Below, in pieces: positions 8,734 through 17,457 of a stretch of 34,774 nt of DNA. Each line of letters begins with the position of its first letter. The first letter of the stretch is position 1. The notes below the pieces were generated by a model. That model was not told where the DNA came from. It saw only the letters and a program-made list of their open reading frames with translations, and made no database searches. Location of the stretch: the NCBI GenBank assembly GCA_014237145.1, contig JAAXOC010000011.1, forward strand, positions 1 through 34,774, read 5' to 3'. Position numbers and translations under genes: made by a program. The DNA is from ANME-2 cluster archaeon (GTDB lineage Archaea > Halobacteriota > Methanosarcinia > Methanosarcinales > Methanocomedenaceae).

Positions 8734-9354
8734 ATGAACAACACCCATATCAACATAGCAGTCCTGGTATCTGGCAGAGGTTCAAATCTACAGGCCATCA
8801 TTGATAATATTGAAAATGGTACTATACCCAACGCATCTGTTTCTTTGGTCATCAGTGATATAAAAGATGCCTATGCAATGGAGCGGGCGAAAAACCATGG
8901 TATCGATTCTATTTTTGTAGACCCGGCCAGTTATCCTGATAAGGAAGGATTCGAAAGTAAGATACTGCATTTCCTTAAAGAATATAACATCGGGCTGGTC
9001 CTGCTTGCAGGTTATATGCGCGTAGTAGGCCCTACCTTATTGGATCCATTCAATGGCAGGATGATCAATATCCATCCTGCACTGCTGCCTTCCTTCCCTG
9101 GACTACACGCCCAGCAGCAAGCATTTGAGCACGGGGTGAAAGTGAGCGGCTGCACAGTCCATTTCGTTGATGAAGGTGTGGACACAGGCCCTATCATCAT
9201 ACAAAAATGTGTCCTTGTACTTGAAGATGACACCCAAGATATACTTGCGTCCAGGATACTGGAACAGGAACATAAGATATTCCCAGAAGCAGTAAGATTA
9301 TTTGCCAGTGGAAAGCTTACTATTGAAGGACATATGGTCAGGATCGTTGAATAA
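8734..9354 (+). CDS. purN: Phosphoribosylglycinamide formyltransferase
   Basis: 206 aa, the usual length for PurN. The enzyme transfers formyl from 10-formyl-tetrahydrofolate to GAR in purine synthesis. Visible features: the phosphate-binding VLVSGRGSNLQ (residues 10-20), catalytic INIHPALLPSFPG with N112 and H114, and VDEGVDTGPII with D150. It opens a + strand cluster of one-carbon pterin genes (glyA 51 bp downstream). A TATA-like TTTATATT about 30 bp upstream and an AGGAAG ribosome-binding site support the ATG at 8734. Many archaea make this formylation with formate-dependent enzymes, so a folate-type PurN fits a lineage that has acquired folate-linked C1 enzymes. Confidence 0.95.
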   Translation: MNNTHINIAVLVSGRGSNLQAIIDNIENGTIPNASVSLVISDIKDAYAMERAKNHGIDSIFVDPASYPDKEGFESKILHFLKEYNIGLVLLAGYMRVVGPTLLDPFNGRMINIHPALLPSFPGLHAQQQAFEHGVKVSGCTVHFVDEGVDTGPIIIQKCVLVLEDDTQDILASRILEQEHKIFPEAVRLFASGKLTIEGHMVRIVE

Positions 9355-9405
9355 ATTTAATCATAACACACATCACAATAATCCCAGTCAGGAGAATAAC
9401 ATAAC

Positions 9406-10641
9406 ATGTCATATATTTCAGAAGTGGATCCTACGATTGCAGAAGCTATGAAAAATGAATCCGAGCGGCAGGAATACAAGCTCAACCTGATAGCATCAGA
9501 GAATTATACAAGCCGGGCAGTTATGGAAGCCCAGGGTAGTATAATGACAAATAAATATGCTGAAGGCTATTCTGGTAAGCGGTACTACGGCGGATGCGAG
9601 TTCGTGGACGTGGCAGAAGACCTGGCAATAGAACGGGCAGCGGACCTGTTCGGTGCCGAGCATGTGAACGTCCAGCCCCATTCGGGTTCCGGTGCCAATA
9701 TGGCTGTGTATTTTGCAGTGTTAAATCCCGGCGACACCATCCTGAGTATGGACCTGTCCCACGGCGGTCACCTGTCCCACGGTAGTCCTGTGAACTTTTG
9801 CGGCAAGCTGTATAATATAGTGCCCTATGGTGTGAGCCGGGAGACCATGACAATTAATTACGATGAACTGATGCAAATGGCAAAGGAACACAAACCGAAG
9901 ATGATAGTGGCAGGTGCCAGCGCATATCCCAGGGAACTGGACTTTACTGCATTTAAGGATATAGCAGATGAGGTGGGTGCCTACCTGCTGGCAGACATTG
10001 CTCATATTGCAGGCCTGATAGTGGCAGGCGTACACCAGAGCCCCATCCCACATGCTGATTTCGTGACCACGACCACACATAAGACCCTGCGCGGTCCCAG
10101 GGGCGGCATGATAATGTGCAAAGAAGAATATGGAAAGGACATTAACAGGAGCGTATTTCCCGGAATCCAGGGCGGCCCGCTCATGCACATAATTGCGGCC
10201 AAGGCTGTGGCATTTAAAGAGGCCCAGACCCGGGAGTTCAGGGACTATCAGGTGCAGATAGTGGCAAATGCAAAAAAAATGGCTGCAGACCTGATGAAAA
10301 TGGGACACGATATTGTCTCCAACGGTACAGATACCCATTTAATGCTGGTTGACCTGACCAAACCTGGTATTACAGGCAAGGAAGCAGAAGCAGCCCTTAG
10401 CAAGGCCGGTATCATAGCTAATAAGAATACCATACCCTTTGAGACCCGCAGTCCATTTATAACCAGTGGTATCAGGCTGGGTACGCCTGCAATCACCACA
10501 AGGGGAATGAAGGAACCCCAGATACAGATCATTTCAGAGAACATCGATAAAGTGTTGAAACATATAGATGATGAGAACACATTCACTACAGTAAAGCAGA
10601 ATATGAAGAAGTTGTGCAGGCAATTTCCCATCTATACATGA
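9406..10641 (+). CDS. glyA: Serine hydroxymethyltransferase
   Basis: 411-aa PLP enzyme that converts serine and a tetrahydropterin to glycine and the methylene-pterin. The PLP-binding lysine lies in [14 protein letters not shown] (K226). LADIAH (D197, H200) and [13 protein letters not shown] are also conserved. It sits between purN and folD on the same strand, with a 24-bp gap to folD, so the methylene product is passed to FolD/MetF chemistry. Whether the cofactor is tetrahydrofolate or tetrahydromethanopterin cannot be read from sequence; the folate-type neighbours favour tetrahydrofolate. Confidence 0.96.
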   Translation: MSYISEVDPTIAEAMKNESERQEYKLNLIASENYTSRAVMEAQGSIMTNKYAEGYSGKRYYGGCEFVDVAEDLAIERAADLFGAEHVNVQPHSGSGANMAVYFAVLNPGDTILSMDLSHGGHLSHGSPVNFCGKLYNIVPYGVSRETMTINYDELMQMAKEHKPKMIVAGASAYPRELDFTAFKDIADEVGAYLLADIAHIAGLIVAGVHQSPIPHADFVTTTTHKTLRGPRGGMIMCKEEYGKDINRSVFPGIQGGPLMHIIAAKAVAFKEAQTREFRDYQVQIVANAKKMAADLMKMGHDIVSNGTDTHLMLVDLTKPGITGKEAEAALSKAGIIANKNTIPFETRSPFITSGIRLGTPAITTRGMKEPQIQIISENIDKVLKHIDDENTFTTVKQNMKKLCRQFPIYT

Positions 10642-10665
10642 GGTATATGGTGGTATGAGGTAAGA

Positions 10666-11523
10666 ATGGAATCCGGTAATAAGCTAATAGACGGACGTGT
10701 CCTGGCAAAGAAAATAGAGCAGGAGGTTGCTTTAAGAGTAGCAGAACTAAAAAGCTCAAAAGGCATCACTCCGTGCCTGGCCACCATACTGGTGGGCGAC
10801 GATGAGGGCTCAAAAATGTATGTGAGGTTAAAGCATAAGGCATGTGAAAGGGCGGGTGTACATGCAGAAGACCATACCCTGCCCGCCGATGCCGGCCAGG
10901 AAGAATTGACAGCATTGATACACTCCCTGAATAATAGGGATGATATCCATGCCATACTGGTCCAGCTCCCACTGCCGCCCCACCTGGATGCACAGGCAGC
11001 CATGGAGGCTATTGCACCTGAAAAGGATGCAGATGGTTTCAATCCGGTGAACATGGGACAGTTGCTTATAGGCAACGAAGGCTTGGTCCCATGCACCCCA
11101 AAAGGTATCATCCGTGCCATGGAAGAATACGGGGTTGAAGTGGAAGGCAAAAATGCGGTCATTGTCGGGCATAGTAATGTTGTAGGAAAACCTATGGCAG
11201 CCATGCTATTAAATCGCAATGCCACGGTATCGGTCTGCCACGTGTATACCGATGACCTGAAAAGGTACACTACGCAGGCAGATATCCTGGTCTCTGCCAC
11301 CGGGGTAGCCCATCTTATCAAGGCTGATATGGTGAAAAAGGGGGCAGTAGTGTTTGATGTGGGTATAAGCCAGAAGGACGGCAAAGTAGTGGGAGATGTG
11401 GATTTCGAGGCTGTGCTGCCAGAGGTATCACTGATCACTCCGGTCCCTGGTGGTGTGGGTCCCATGACAATTTCTATCCTGCTGCAACATACACTGGAAT
11501 CTGCCCACCGGATATCAGGATAA
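10666..11523 (+). CDS. folD: Bifunctional methylene-THF dehydrogenase / methenyl-THF cyclohydrolase
   Basis: 285 aa. FolD interconverts methylene-, methenyl- and 10-formyl-tetrahydrofolate with NAD(P). Visible: the catalytic YVRLK (Y52, K56), a PLPPHLD segment, [12 protein letters not shown], the Rossmann segment [14 protein letters not shown], and the C-terminal [11 protein letters not shown]. It links the methylene pool (GlyA) to the formyl pool (PurN). It has its own ATG close behind glyA (24 bp). A 72-bp inverted repeat follows it, separating it from the folP-like gene. Confidence 0.96.
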   Translation: MESGNKLIDGRVLAKKIEQEVALRVAELKSSKGITPCLATILVGDDEGSKMYVRLKHKACERAGVHAEDHTLPADAGQEELTALIHSLNNRDDIHAILVQLPLPPHLDAQAAMEAIAPEKDADGFNPVNMGQLLIGNEGLVPCTPKGIIRAMEEYGVEVEGKNAVIVGHSNVVGKPMAAMLLNRNATVSVCHVYTDDLKRYTTQADILVSATGVAHLIKADMVKKGAVVFDVGISQKDGKVVGDVDFEAVLPEVSLITPVPGGVGPMTISILLQHTLESAHRISG

Positions 11524-11569
11524 GTAAATATACTACTCCGCATGAATAATTTGGAACTATAGATGACAG

Positions 11570-11641
11570 CCACAGAGAACACAGAGGGAGGATTTAAGGC
11601 TGTGGAAAGGGCATCTCTGTGAGCCTCTGTGTTCTCTGTGG
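11570..11641. repeat. Intergenic palindromic repeat (CCACAGAGAACACAGAGG family)
   Basis: The 18-bp arm CCACAGAGAACACAGAGG (11570-11587) has a perfect inverted partner at 11624-11641, with a 36-bp loop. Related ACAGAGAACACAGAG palindromes recur in many archaeal and bacterial genomes as dispersed intergenic repeats; that is general knowledge, not searched here. It lies between folD and the folP-like gene and could form an mRNA hairpin that attenuates read-through. Confidence 0.85.
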
Positions 11642-11693
11642 CAGAAAGTTACAAAAAACAGACACGCTTTAGTATAATAATCAAGGTAGTTGT

Positions 11694-12917
11694 ATGGTAG
11701 TTGACACCGAAATTGCTGGTATTGCAGTGGGAGATGCACATCCGGTGCGCATCATGGGCGCAATAAACCTGAGTCGTGAATCCTTTTACAAAGGATCAGT
11801 GACCGAACCAGGAAATGTGGTTCCGGCAGCAGAGCAGATGGTGGCAGAAGGTGCCGACTTCATTGATGTGGGTGCGCGCTCCACCTGGCCCCTGGCTGAT
11901 AAGATCACAAAAGAAGAGGAACGCAAACGGCTTATCCCGGCACTGGAACAGCTCACTGGTAACGTGGACGTGCCCATTTCAGTGGATACCCAGTACGCTG
12001 ACCTGGCCCGCGATGCACTTGAGATGGGAGCACGTATTATTAATGATGTGAGCGGCCTGACCGCCGATCCTGGTATGGCAGAGGTTGTCCATGAATATGG
12101 CTGTCCTGTTGTGGTCATGGCTTCAGAGAGAGTGCCCGGTGACGTGATAGGTATGGATGCTGTGATGCACTCACTGGATAAGATAATCAAAAAAGCTGAA
12201 AATGCAGGTATAGCACCTGAGCAGATCATCATCGACCCGGCTTTAGGGAAATGGGTGCCGGAAAAAGTACCGATGTATGATTTCGAGACAATTGACCAGA
12301 TGGAACGCCTGAAGGTATTTGGCAAACCTGTGCTGGCAGCCATCTCAAGAAAGTCGTTCATAGGCGAGGTGCTGGATAAGCCGCCCGCTGATAGACTTAT
12401 GGGTTCCATTGCAGCCACTGCTATTACTGTATATAAGGGTGCACATATTATCAGGACCCATGATGTGGCAGGTACTGTTGATGCCATCCGGGTGGCAGAG
12501 GCTATAAAGGGACGCAATATCACAGCCGGAAAACCAGATCACTCCATTGAAGTACTGGATATTATCAGTGCAACGGATGCACCAGGATATTTTAACAGGA
12601 TCGGCACCACAGGTACAGGCGGCAGAGTGATGAAGGATAAGACTGTGTACAGGGTGCTTAAAATTAACAATGTCACTACTACGGAAGCCCTGATAATCAA
12701 GCAGGAAGCCCTCTCCCGTGGGTGCGATGCTGCCCTGCCAAGAGATGCCGTATCACATGAAACAGATAGTGTTGACCTTATCCTTATGGGGACTGAACTT
12801 CAGTTGAAACTCTTATCTGCAAAATTGGAATGCCAGGCCAGGGACCTGCCTGTGATAGCCGGACTGGTCCAAACCGCCCTGCAGCGGTTCAAGGACATCA
12901 TTTATAGGTACGGATAA
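11694..12917 (+). CDS. folP: Archaeal dihydropteroate synthase-like protein with C-terminal extension
   Basis: 407 aa. Residues about 1-275 form a pterin-binding TIM barrel like dihydropteroate synthase: MGAINLSRESFY, GADFIDVGARSTWP, PISVDTQYADLARDAL, INDVSGLTADP, IIDPALGKW, AISRKSFIGE and IIRTHDV. A C-terminal domain of about 130 aa (from ITAGKPDHSIEVLDI) follows, as seen in archaeal DHPS-related proteins. DHPS joins the pterin pyrophosphate to an aminobenzoate. In methanogens this family may act in methanopterin synthesis or bind methyl-pterins. It lies inside the C1 cluster just ahead of metV (14 bp). The symbol marks family, not proven activity. Confidence 0.8.
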   Translation: MVVDTEIAGIAVGDAHPVRIMGAINLSRESFYKGSVTEPGNVVPAAEQMVAEGADFIDVGARSTWPLADKITKEEERKRLIPALEQLTGNVDVPISVDTQYADLARDALEMGARIINDVSGLTADPGMAEVVHEYGCPVVVMASERVPGDVIGMDAVMHSLDKIIKKAENAGIAPEQIIIDPALGKWVPEKVPMYDFETIDQMERLKVFGKPVLAAISRKSFIGEVLDKPPADRLMGSIAATAITVYKGAHIIRTHDVAGTVDAIRVAEAIKGRNITAGKPDHSIEVLDIISATDAPGYFNRIGTTGTGGRVMKDKTVYRVLKINNVTTTEALIIKQEALSRGCDAALPRDAVSHETDSVDLILMGTELQLKLLSAKLECQARDLPVIAGLVQTALQRFKDIIYRYG

Positions 12918-12931
12918 ATGGGGTAAATAAT

Positions 12932-13552
12932 ATGATTATAACACGACCAAAACCCATTGAAGAAATACTCAGTATGGTGGAGATGTTTCCTGATCTAAGT
13001 ATCTGCGTGGTTGGCTGCGGTATATGCGCCCGCAAGATACAGACCGGGGGTGAAGCGCAGGTCAGCATGATGGCAGCACAATTGCAACGCAGCGGCCTGG
13101 ATGTGCTGGACGGCAAAATTGTAAAACATGCTTGCAGCACCAAGTCCTGGGACAGCTTTGTCGAGGAAAATCCGGCATTGGATAAGGCTGGCATACTGGT
13201 GGTAATGAGCTGCGGTGCAGGTGTATCACTACTGGGGCGTATCTCTGGCAAACCCGTACTCTCCGGACTGGATACTACATCCCTTGGAAGTTCATTAAAG
13301 GATGAGACTTTAGAGAATTTTTGCGCTATGTGTGGGGATTGTAATGTGGGGTTATATGCCGGATTGTGCCCCAAATCGGGCTGCCCGAAATCCCAGGTGA
13401 ACGGACCCTGCGGCGGCTCTATTGATGGAGACTGCGAGGTAGGGGAGCGTGAATGCATCTGGGCGAAGATATACGAGATACTGGAAAGCAGGGATCTGCT
13501 GCAGTTAATGGATGGCATAAGACCGCCCGTGAACCATGACAGGAGGCTGTAA
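12932..13552 (+). CDS. metV: MetV, zinc/iron-sulfur partner of methylene-THF reductase
   Basis: 206-aa Cys-rich protein. The N-terminal half has VVGCGICARKIQTGGE and HACSTKSWD. The C-terminal half has CAMCGDCNVGLYAGLCPKSG, NGPCGG and a final EREC. These are hallmarks of MetV (the MTHFR C-terminal-domain family), which forms a complex with MetF in acetogens and in some archaea. Its stop (13550-13552) lies one base before the metF ATG, implying translational coupling. It probably passes electrons from a physiological donor to MetF in the reduction (or oxidation) of methylene/methyl-pterin. Confidence 0.92.
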   Translation: MIITRPKPIEEILSMVEMFPDLSICVVGCGICARKIQTGGEAQVSMMAAQLQRSGLDVLDGKIVKHACSTKSWDSFVEENPALDKAGILVVMSCGAGVSLLGRISGKPVLSGLDTTSLGSSLKDETLENFCAMCGDCNVGLYAGLCPKSGCPKSQVNGPCGGSIDGDCEVGERECIWAKIYEILESRDLLQLMDGIRPPVNHDRRL

Positions 13553-13553
13553 G

Positions 13554-14423
13554 ATGGGATTTGCTGATGTACTGGAATCAGGGAAATTCATAGTTACTGC
13601 CGAGGTAAGTCCGCCCAAAGGTACTGACATTTCAGGTGCCCTGGCCGGGGCCGGACTACTGCAGGGACTGGTGGATGCCGTGAATGTCACAGATAACCAG
13701 CGATCAATGATGCGCATGTCACCAATAGTGCTCTGCCACAAACTTGGGGAGCTGGGTTTTGAGACCATAATGCACATGACGTGCCGGGACCGTAACAGGC
13801 TGGCACTCCAGTCCGACCTGCTGGCGGCCCATGCGCTTGGGGTACACAATATACTGGCCATGTCAGGTGATTACCCGACCATGGGTGACCAGCCTTCAAC
13901 AAAACCTGTGTTTGACCTGGATTCTGTGCAGTTGTTACAGCTTATTGAAAAAATGAACAAAGGGTTCGATTTCCAGGACAAGCCCATTGACAGTCCCACA
14001 TCCCTGTATACCGGTGCAGTGGCAAATCCGGGTGCCAGGCCGCTTGGGCCGCAATTGCTCAAGCTTAACAAGAAGGTATCGGCCAAAGTAAGGTTCATCC
14101 AGACCCAGGCAGTATTCGATGCGTCGGTGTTCAATGAGTTCGCAGATGCTGCCAGACATACAGGAATACCGGTAATTGCCGGTATCATACCTTTACGGTC
14201 CGTACAAAGTGCCAGGTTCATGAACGAGATGATACCAGGTGTAAATATACCAGATGAAGCAATCAGTAGAATGGAAGCAGCGGAAGATCCTGCATTAGAA
14301 GGAATTCGAATCGCGGCAAAGACTATAGCTGATATCAGGACCAATTGCCAGGGGATACATATCATGCCGATCGGCGGACATGGTAACACCAGGCGGCTGC
14401 TTGAAATGTGCGGCCTGGATTGA
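13554..14423 (+). CDS. metF: Methylenetetrahydrofolate reductase
   Basis: 289 aa from the chosen ATG at 13554. AGGAGG at 13541-13546, seven bases upstream, decides this start over the earlier in-frame ATG at 13536. MetF interconverts methylene- and methyl-tetrahydropterin with a flavin. Visible: TAEVSPPKGTDIS, VNVTDNQRSMMRMS, MTCRDRNRLALQSDL, LAMSGDYP, AKVRFIQTQAVFD and IPVIAGIIPLRS. It forms the last gene of the metV-metF pair. In an archaeon that would carry Mer, MetF either supplies methyl groups for biosynthesis or replaces Mer; this window cannot tell which. Confidence 0.94.
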   Translation: MGFADVLESGKFIVTAEVSPPKGTDISGALAGAGLLQGLVDAVNVTDNQRSMMRMSPIVLCHKLGELGFETIMHMTCRDRNRLALQSDLLAAHALGVHNILAMSGDYPTMGDQPSTKPVFDLDSVQLLQLIEKMNKGFDFQDKPIDSPTSLYTGAVANPGARPLGPQLLKLNKKVSAKVRFIQTQAVFDASVFNEFADAARHTGIPVIAGIIPLRSVQSARFMNEMIPGVNIPDEAISRMEAAEDPALEGIRIAAKTIADIRTNCQGIHIMPIGGHGNTRRLLEMCGLD

Positions 14424-14473
14424 ACTTCTGTTTTTAAGAAAATGGAATACTGCACCGCTAAGGACACTGAATA

Positions 14474-14499
14474 AGGAAGAGCGATTACTCGCTCTTCCT
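14474..14499 (-). other. Perfect 11-bp hairpin with GNRA-type loop on the minus strand
   Basis: AGGAAGAGCGA (14474-14484) pairs exactly with TCGCTCTTCCT (14489-14499). Read on the minus strand the loop is GTAA, a GNRA tetraloop. It lies 50 bp after metF, so it may also serve as an mRNA 3' stem on the + strand, though no T run follows. The same loop occurs in the hairpin at 14589-14604, also on the minus strand. Confidence 0.7.
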
Positions 14500-14588
14500 C
14501 ATCTTAGAACGGTACACTTCTGTGCCTCCTGAAGCCAAAAGAGCGGGAATCTGCTGTTGTTTCTGCAATTGGTTGCTAGAGTAAAGAA

Positions 14589-14604
14589 GAGGCCTTACGG
14601 CCTC
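14589..14604 (-). other. Hairpin GAGGCC-GTAA-GGCCTC
   Basis: A perfect 6-bp stem closed by a GTAA loop on the minus strand, at the 3' edge of repeat copy 2. The related sequence near 1612 has a GCAA loop, so the GNRA character is kept while the bases change. Confidence 0.65.
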
Positions 14605-14804
14605 ACCCTCGCGTTCGCTTGCGCTAAGGGCTGTGGTTGCCGATACTAGGGAACTCCGAACAGAACCTCACGATGCTGCACTTCCCGTTCTCTTCATCCG
14701 GGAGCAGACCCGTATGGCGGGATTTTTAACCCTTGTGTTGACATACTTCTTTTTTCTCCAATGTCCTGGTTGTTTGTCATTCTCTTTTATGCTTCAAGGC
14801 ACGC
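14599..14804 (-). repeat. Dispersed structured repeat, copy 2
   Basis: About 206 bp inverted relative to copy 1 (3155-3357) and closely similar, including GCGTGCCTTGAAGC, TCTGCTCCCGGATGAAG and CGGAGTTCCCTAGT. Translation is not conserved between copies. Upstream on the same strand (14805-14850) there is GGCTTGATGCC, broadly equivalent to the start of copy 1. Together with the GNRA hairpins and the RT remnant at 1114 this suggests a structured intron-derived RNA, as inference. Confidence 0.75.
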
Positions 14805-15011
14805 CAGTCAACGACCCCGGAATGGAATTGCGAGGCATCAAGCCTGCACATATCTAAAATATCTCGATTGGCAGCCGGTTTCCCTCTTGAAAATGTAAAG
14901 ATGTAAAGCGCCTTGTAGTTTTGTCTCTCAGATTCCCTTATGAGCCGCGCCATCCTACGAAAAATGACATCAGTTATTATATATAAGATGCAAATCAATT
15001 TTAGATTAATT

Positions 15012-15149
15012 ATGAAAAAACAGCGCACTCCAAAGAAACACTCTAAACCTATAGTGGTAAAATCTGAGGTCACTGAGATAGATTCAGAACTCAAAGCTAT
15101 AAATCGTATCCTTGATAAAAGATATGAAGTGTTGGTAGAGTTGAGCTAG
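15012..15149 (+). CDS. Small lysine-rich protein of unknown function (45 aa)
   Basis: The ORF from ATG 15012 encodes MKKQRTPKKH... followed by TEIDSELKAINRILDKRYE, a basic N-terminus and an amphipathic helix. A TATA box (TATTATATATAA, 14975-14986) about 30 bp upstream supports this start and a short leader; the longer frame from 14940 is less likely. It converges with the Fic-like gene, and the two stop codons share the palindrome CTAG at 15146-15149. It could be a regulator or antitoxin of that gene, but toxin-antitoxin pairs are usually co-directional, so this is only a possibility. Confidence 0.55.
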   Translation: MKKQRTPKKHSKPIVVKSEVTEIDSELKAINRILDKRYEVLVELS

Positions 15150-15601
15150 TTCATTTTGATATGCGCTTTAATAAATTCTAAACATAGTGAAAATACTTCG
15201 TTATCGCCTTCTTTTAGAACACTTATAGGTCTTTCTTCATAAGTTCCGTATGAATGTAATCTTTTATTATAAAGCTCTTTTCGGAAATTATAAGCTTCGA
15301 CTGCTTCATAATCGAAATTGTATCCGTTCTTTTCTAAGAATCTTTCAGTAGCTGTTATTGCAGTTCTATGATTTGCATCTGGGAACGCTTGTAATATAAT
15401 TATATTTTTTAAATAATAAGCTGATATTTCGATGACAGTTCTTTTTTTTGGTGCATATTCAATAAGCTTCTCAAGATGAAGCACTTTAATAGGATACTCT
15501 TTACTGCCTGTATATTCAATTAGGGGATCTTTTAATGAACGTATTTTAATCTGCTCATTAATATCAAGCAGATTTTTTAATAGAAGCAAGTTAATTGACA
15601 T
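15146..15601 (-). CDS. Fic/Doc-family protein with altered catalytic motif
   Basis: 151 aa. The region LQAFPDANHRTAITATERFL lines up with the Fic/Doc motif (HxFxDGNxRxx). The expected catalytic His is Gln (LQAF), and GNG/GNK is replaced by ANH; the Asp, the Asn and the Arg of the anion hole remain. Fic enzymes need that His as general base, so AMP-transfer is doubtful, although Doc-like phosphotransfer or a binding role is conceivable. AT-rich like the larger Fic gene. Start: ATG at 15601. No inhibitory S/T-xxx-E-G motif is seen. Confidence 0.75.
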   Translation of the reverse strand: MSINLLLLKNLLDINEQIKIRSLKDPLIEYTGSKEYPIKVLHLEKLIEYAPKKRTVIEISAYYLKNIIILQAFPDANHRTAITATERFLEKNGYNFDYEAVEAYNFRKELYNKRLHSYGTYEERPISVLKEGDNEVFSLCLEFIKAHIKMN

Positions 15602-16171
15602 GATCAGATAATTTTTTCTGTTGAGATTATTGAATATATATGATATATATTCTTCTGGATATTATTTTTGATAAATACTTTTAAACGTACCTCATCATAT
15701 AAAAGAATAAATTACGTTAAATTTCAATAATAATATCGATGCACAATAACTATCCCCGTACTAATAGTGCGAGGTCTTCCTATAATTAAATTAAACGATT
15801 TGTCGCTTTGAATCCTGTTTAATAGTAGGATCAGAGAACGTGTAAAACATGAAATTATTTTTGTTCCCTTTAATACAGTTAATCCCTTAACACTCATCCA
15901 CTCATACCCCCACCATCCTCCAAGTTAAACACCGTCATTATTGAGTGTGGGATTGTTATAATGAAACTAATAAGTATAAGAGAGTAGTAGAGTCCGAAAA
16001 CTTAAAAGGGTCTAAAATTAATAAAATTATGAAAAAACCTATCTAAAATGAAAAGTTAAATTAACAAAATGACTATCTGAACTTTCTTTATTCAAATATA
16101 ACTAATAACCTGTCGTTTTATCTAATTTATTTTCAAGTAAGCCCTAAATGAGACAATTGTAAGTGAGACTA
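15602..16171. other. Long AT-rich intergenic region upstream of thiC
   Basis: 570 bp with no supported ORF or tRNA. CACTCA near 15891 and TGAGTG near 15943 form a loose inverted repeat. I looked for the conserved TPP-riboswitch pieces (CTGAGA and the ACC(T)GATC...GATAAT core) and did not find them. Confidence 0.4.
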
Positions 16172-17446
16172 ATGGAAAAAGGCAAAACACAAGTAGAACT
16201 GGCAAAAAATGGCGTTATTACCAGACAGATGAAAGATGTGTCGTCCTGTGAAGGTATTGACCCTAAAGTGATCCGGGGTCGGCTGGCAGAAGGCAGTCTG
16301 GTAATAATGACCCGGGGCCTGGTCTCAGTAGCAATAGGCAAGGGGGCCACCACCAAGGTAAATGTGAACATCGGAAATTCCAGTGCAATGATCGACCCGA
16401 AAGAAGAACTTGAAAAGGCCATGGTGGCAGAAAGATACAAAGCTGATACCCTGACCGACCTGTCAATGGGCGGGAACATACCCGCAATCAGGCGTTCCAT
16501 CTACAGGCATACCACCCTGCCTATAACCACAGTACCCATATACCAGTCAGTGGCCCGGCAGGGTATCTACTCTATGACTGAAGACCACCTGCTAAATAAT
16601 ATCCAGCAGCATGTCGATGAAGGTGTCAGCTCTATGGTCCTGCACTGTATTGAGCGTAACTGTATTGAGAAATTAAAAGGTCATCCCCGCATTATGGGCA
16701 TGGTATCGAAGGGCGGCTCTTTTACCAGCATATACATGCTTACCAATGAATGCGACAATCCTTTCATAGATAATTTTGATCATATCCTGGAAACTTTAAA
16801 GGAGAATGATGTGATACTATCCCTGGGCAATACCATGCGCAGCGGCTGCATCAATGATACACCCGATTCTCCACAGCAACAGGAGATGATGACAAACATG
16901 AGACTGGCCAGGCAGGCAAACCAGGCCGGGGTCCAGGTAATTGTGGAAGGTATGGGTGGGCATGTGCGTGCATCAGAGGTGGCCGGATACGTCAGATACC
17001 ACAAAGATGCAGGGGATTTCCCGTTGTTCGTGGCCGGACCGCTGCCTACTGATGTAGCTGTTGGCTATGACCACATTGCAGGGGCAGTGGGTGCATCCAT
17101 GGCTGCGGGTGCGGGTGCGGATTACCTGTGCTATATCACACCCTCTGAACATCTGAGGCTGCCTACGGTGGATGATGTGAAGGAAGGGTTGGTGGCATTT
17201 CGCATTGCCGCACATATTGGTGATTCCATCAAGTTCGATGCCAGACTACAGGACAGGGAACTGGCAAAACATAGGGCGGTCATGGACTGGGACGGACAGA
17301 TGCAGTATGCGATCGAGCCTGAAAAGGCATCAGGCATGTGTCCTGAAAAGGGACCGTGTACTATGTGCGGGGATTTCTGCGCCCTTACAATTATGCATGA
17401 TTTTCTTGATGGGAATAATAGGAATAATAGGAATAATAGTAACTAA
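16172..17446 (+). CDS. thiC: Phosphomethylpyrimidine synthase
   Basis: 424 aa from the ATG at 16172; an AAGTGAG motif just upstream resembles a ribosome-binding site, while the alternative GTG at 16163 lies inside it. ThiC is a radical-SAM enzyme that converts AIR to HMP-phosphate in thiamine synthesis. Visible: IGNSSAMIDPKEELEKA, TDLSMGGNIPAIRR, VARQGIYSMTEDHLLN, LGNTMRSGCINDTPDSPQQ, EGMGGHVRASEV and, at the end, the 4Fe-4S ligands in GPCTMCGDFCAL (Cys spacing x2, x3). The length suits the archaeal form. The tail after FLDG is built of asparagine-rich repeats. cofE follows 11 bp later. Confidence 0.95.
   Translation: MEKGKTQVELAKNGVITRQMKDVSSCEGIDPKVIRGRLAEGSLVIMTRGLVSVAIGKGATTKVNVNIGNSSAMIDPKEELEKAMVAERYKADTLTDLSMGGNIPAIRRSIYRHTTLPITTVPIYQSVARQGIYSMTEDHLLNNIQQHVDEGVSSMVLHCIERNCIEKLKGHPRIMGMVSKGGSFTSIYMLTNECDNPFIDNFDHILETLKENDVILSLGNTMRSGCINDTPDSPQQQEMMTNMRLARQANQAGVQVIVEGMGGHVRASEVAGYVRYHKDAGDFPLFVAGPLPTDVAVGYDHIAGAVGASMAAGAGADYLCYITPSEHLRLPTVDDVKEGLVAFRIAAHIGDSIKFDARLQDRELAKHRAVMDWDGQMQYAIEPEKASGMCPEKGPCTMCGDFCALTIMHDFLDGNNRNNRNNSN
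17410..17440 (+). repeat. 9-bp tandem repeat at the 3' end of thiC
   Basis: GGAATAATA is repeated three times, then GTAAC. It encodes the NNRNNRNNSN tail, adding low-complexity residues beyond the conserved domain. The repeat may expand or contract without harm. Confidence 0.85.
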
Positions 17447-17457
17447 AATGGATTGTC

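Noticed and set aside
10632-11582. 316-aa minus-strand ORF opposite folD
   Set aside because: It is the antisense of a clear folD gene with intact catalytic motifs; long shadows like this recur opposite several genes here.
15602-16171. TPP riboswitch upstream of thiC
   Set aside because: The conserved TPP-binding core pieces were not found in the leader.
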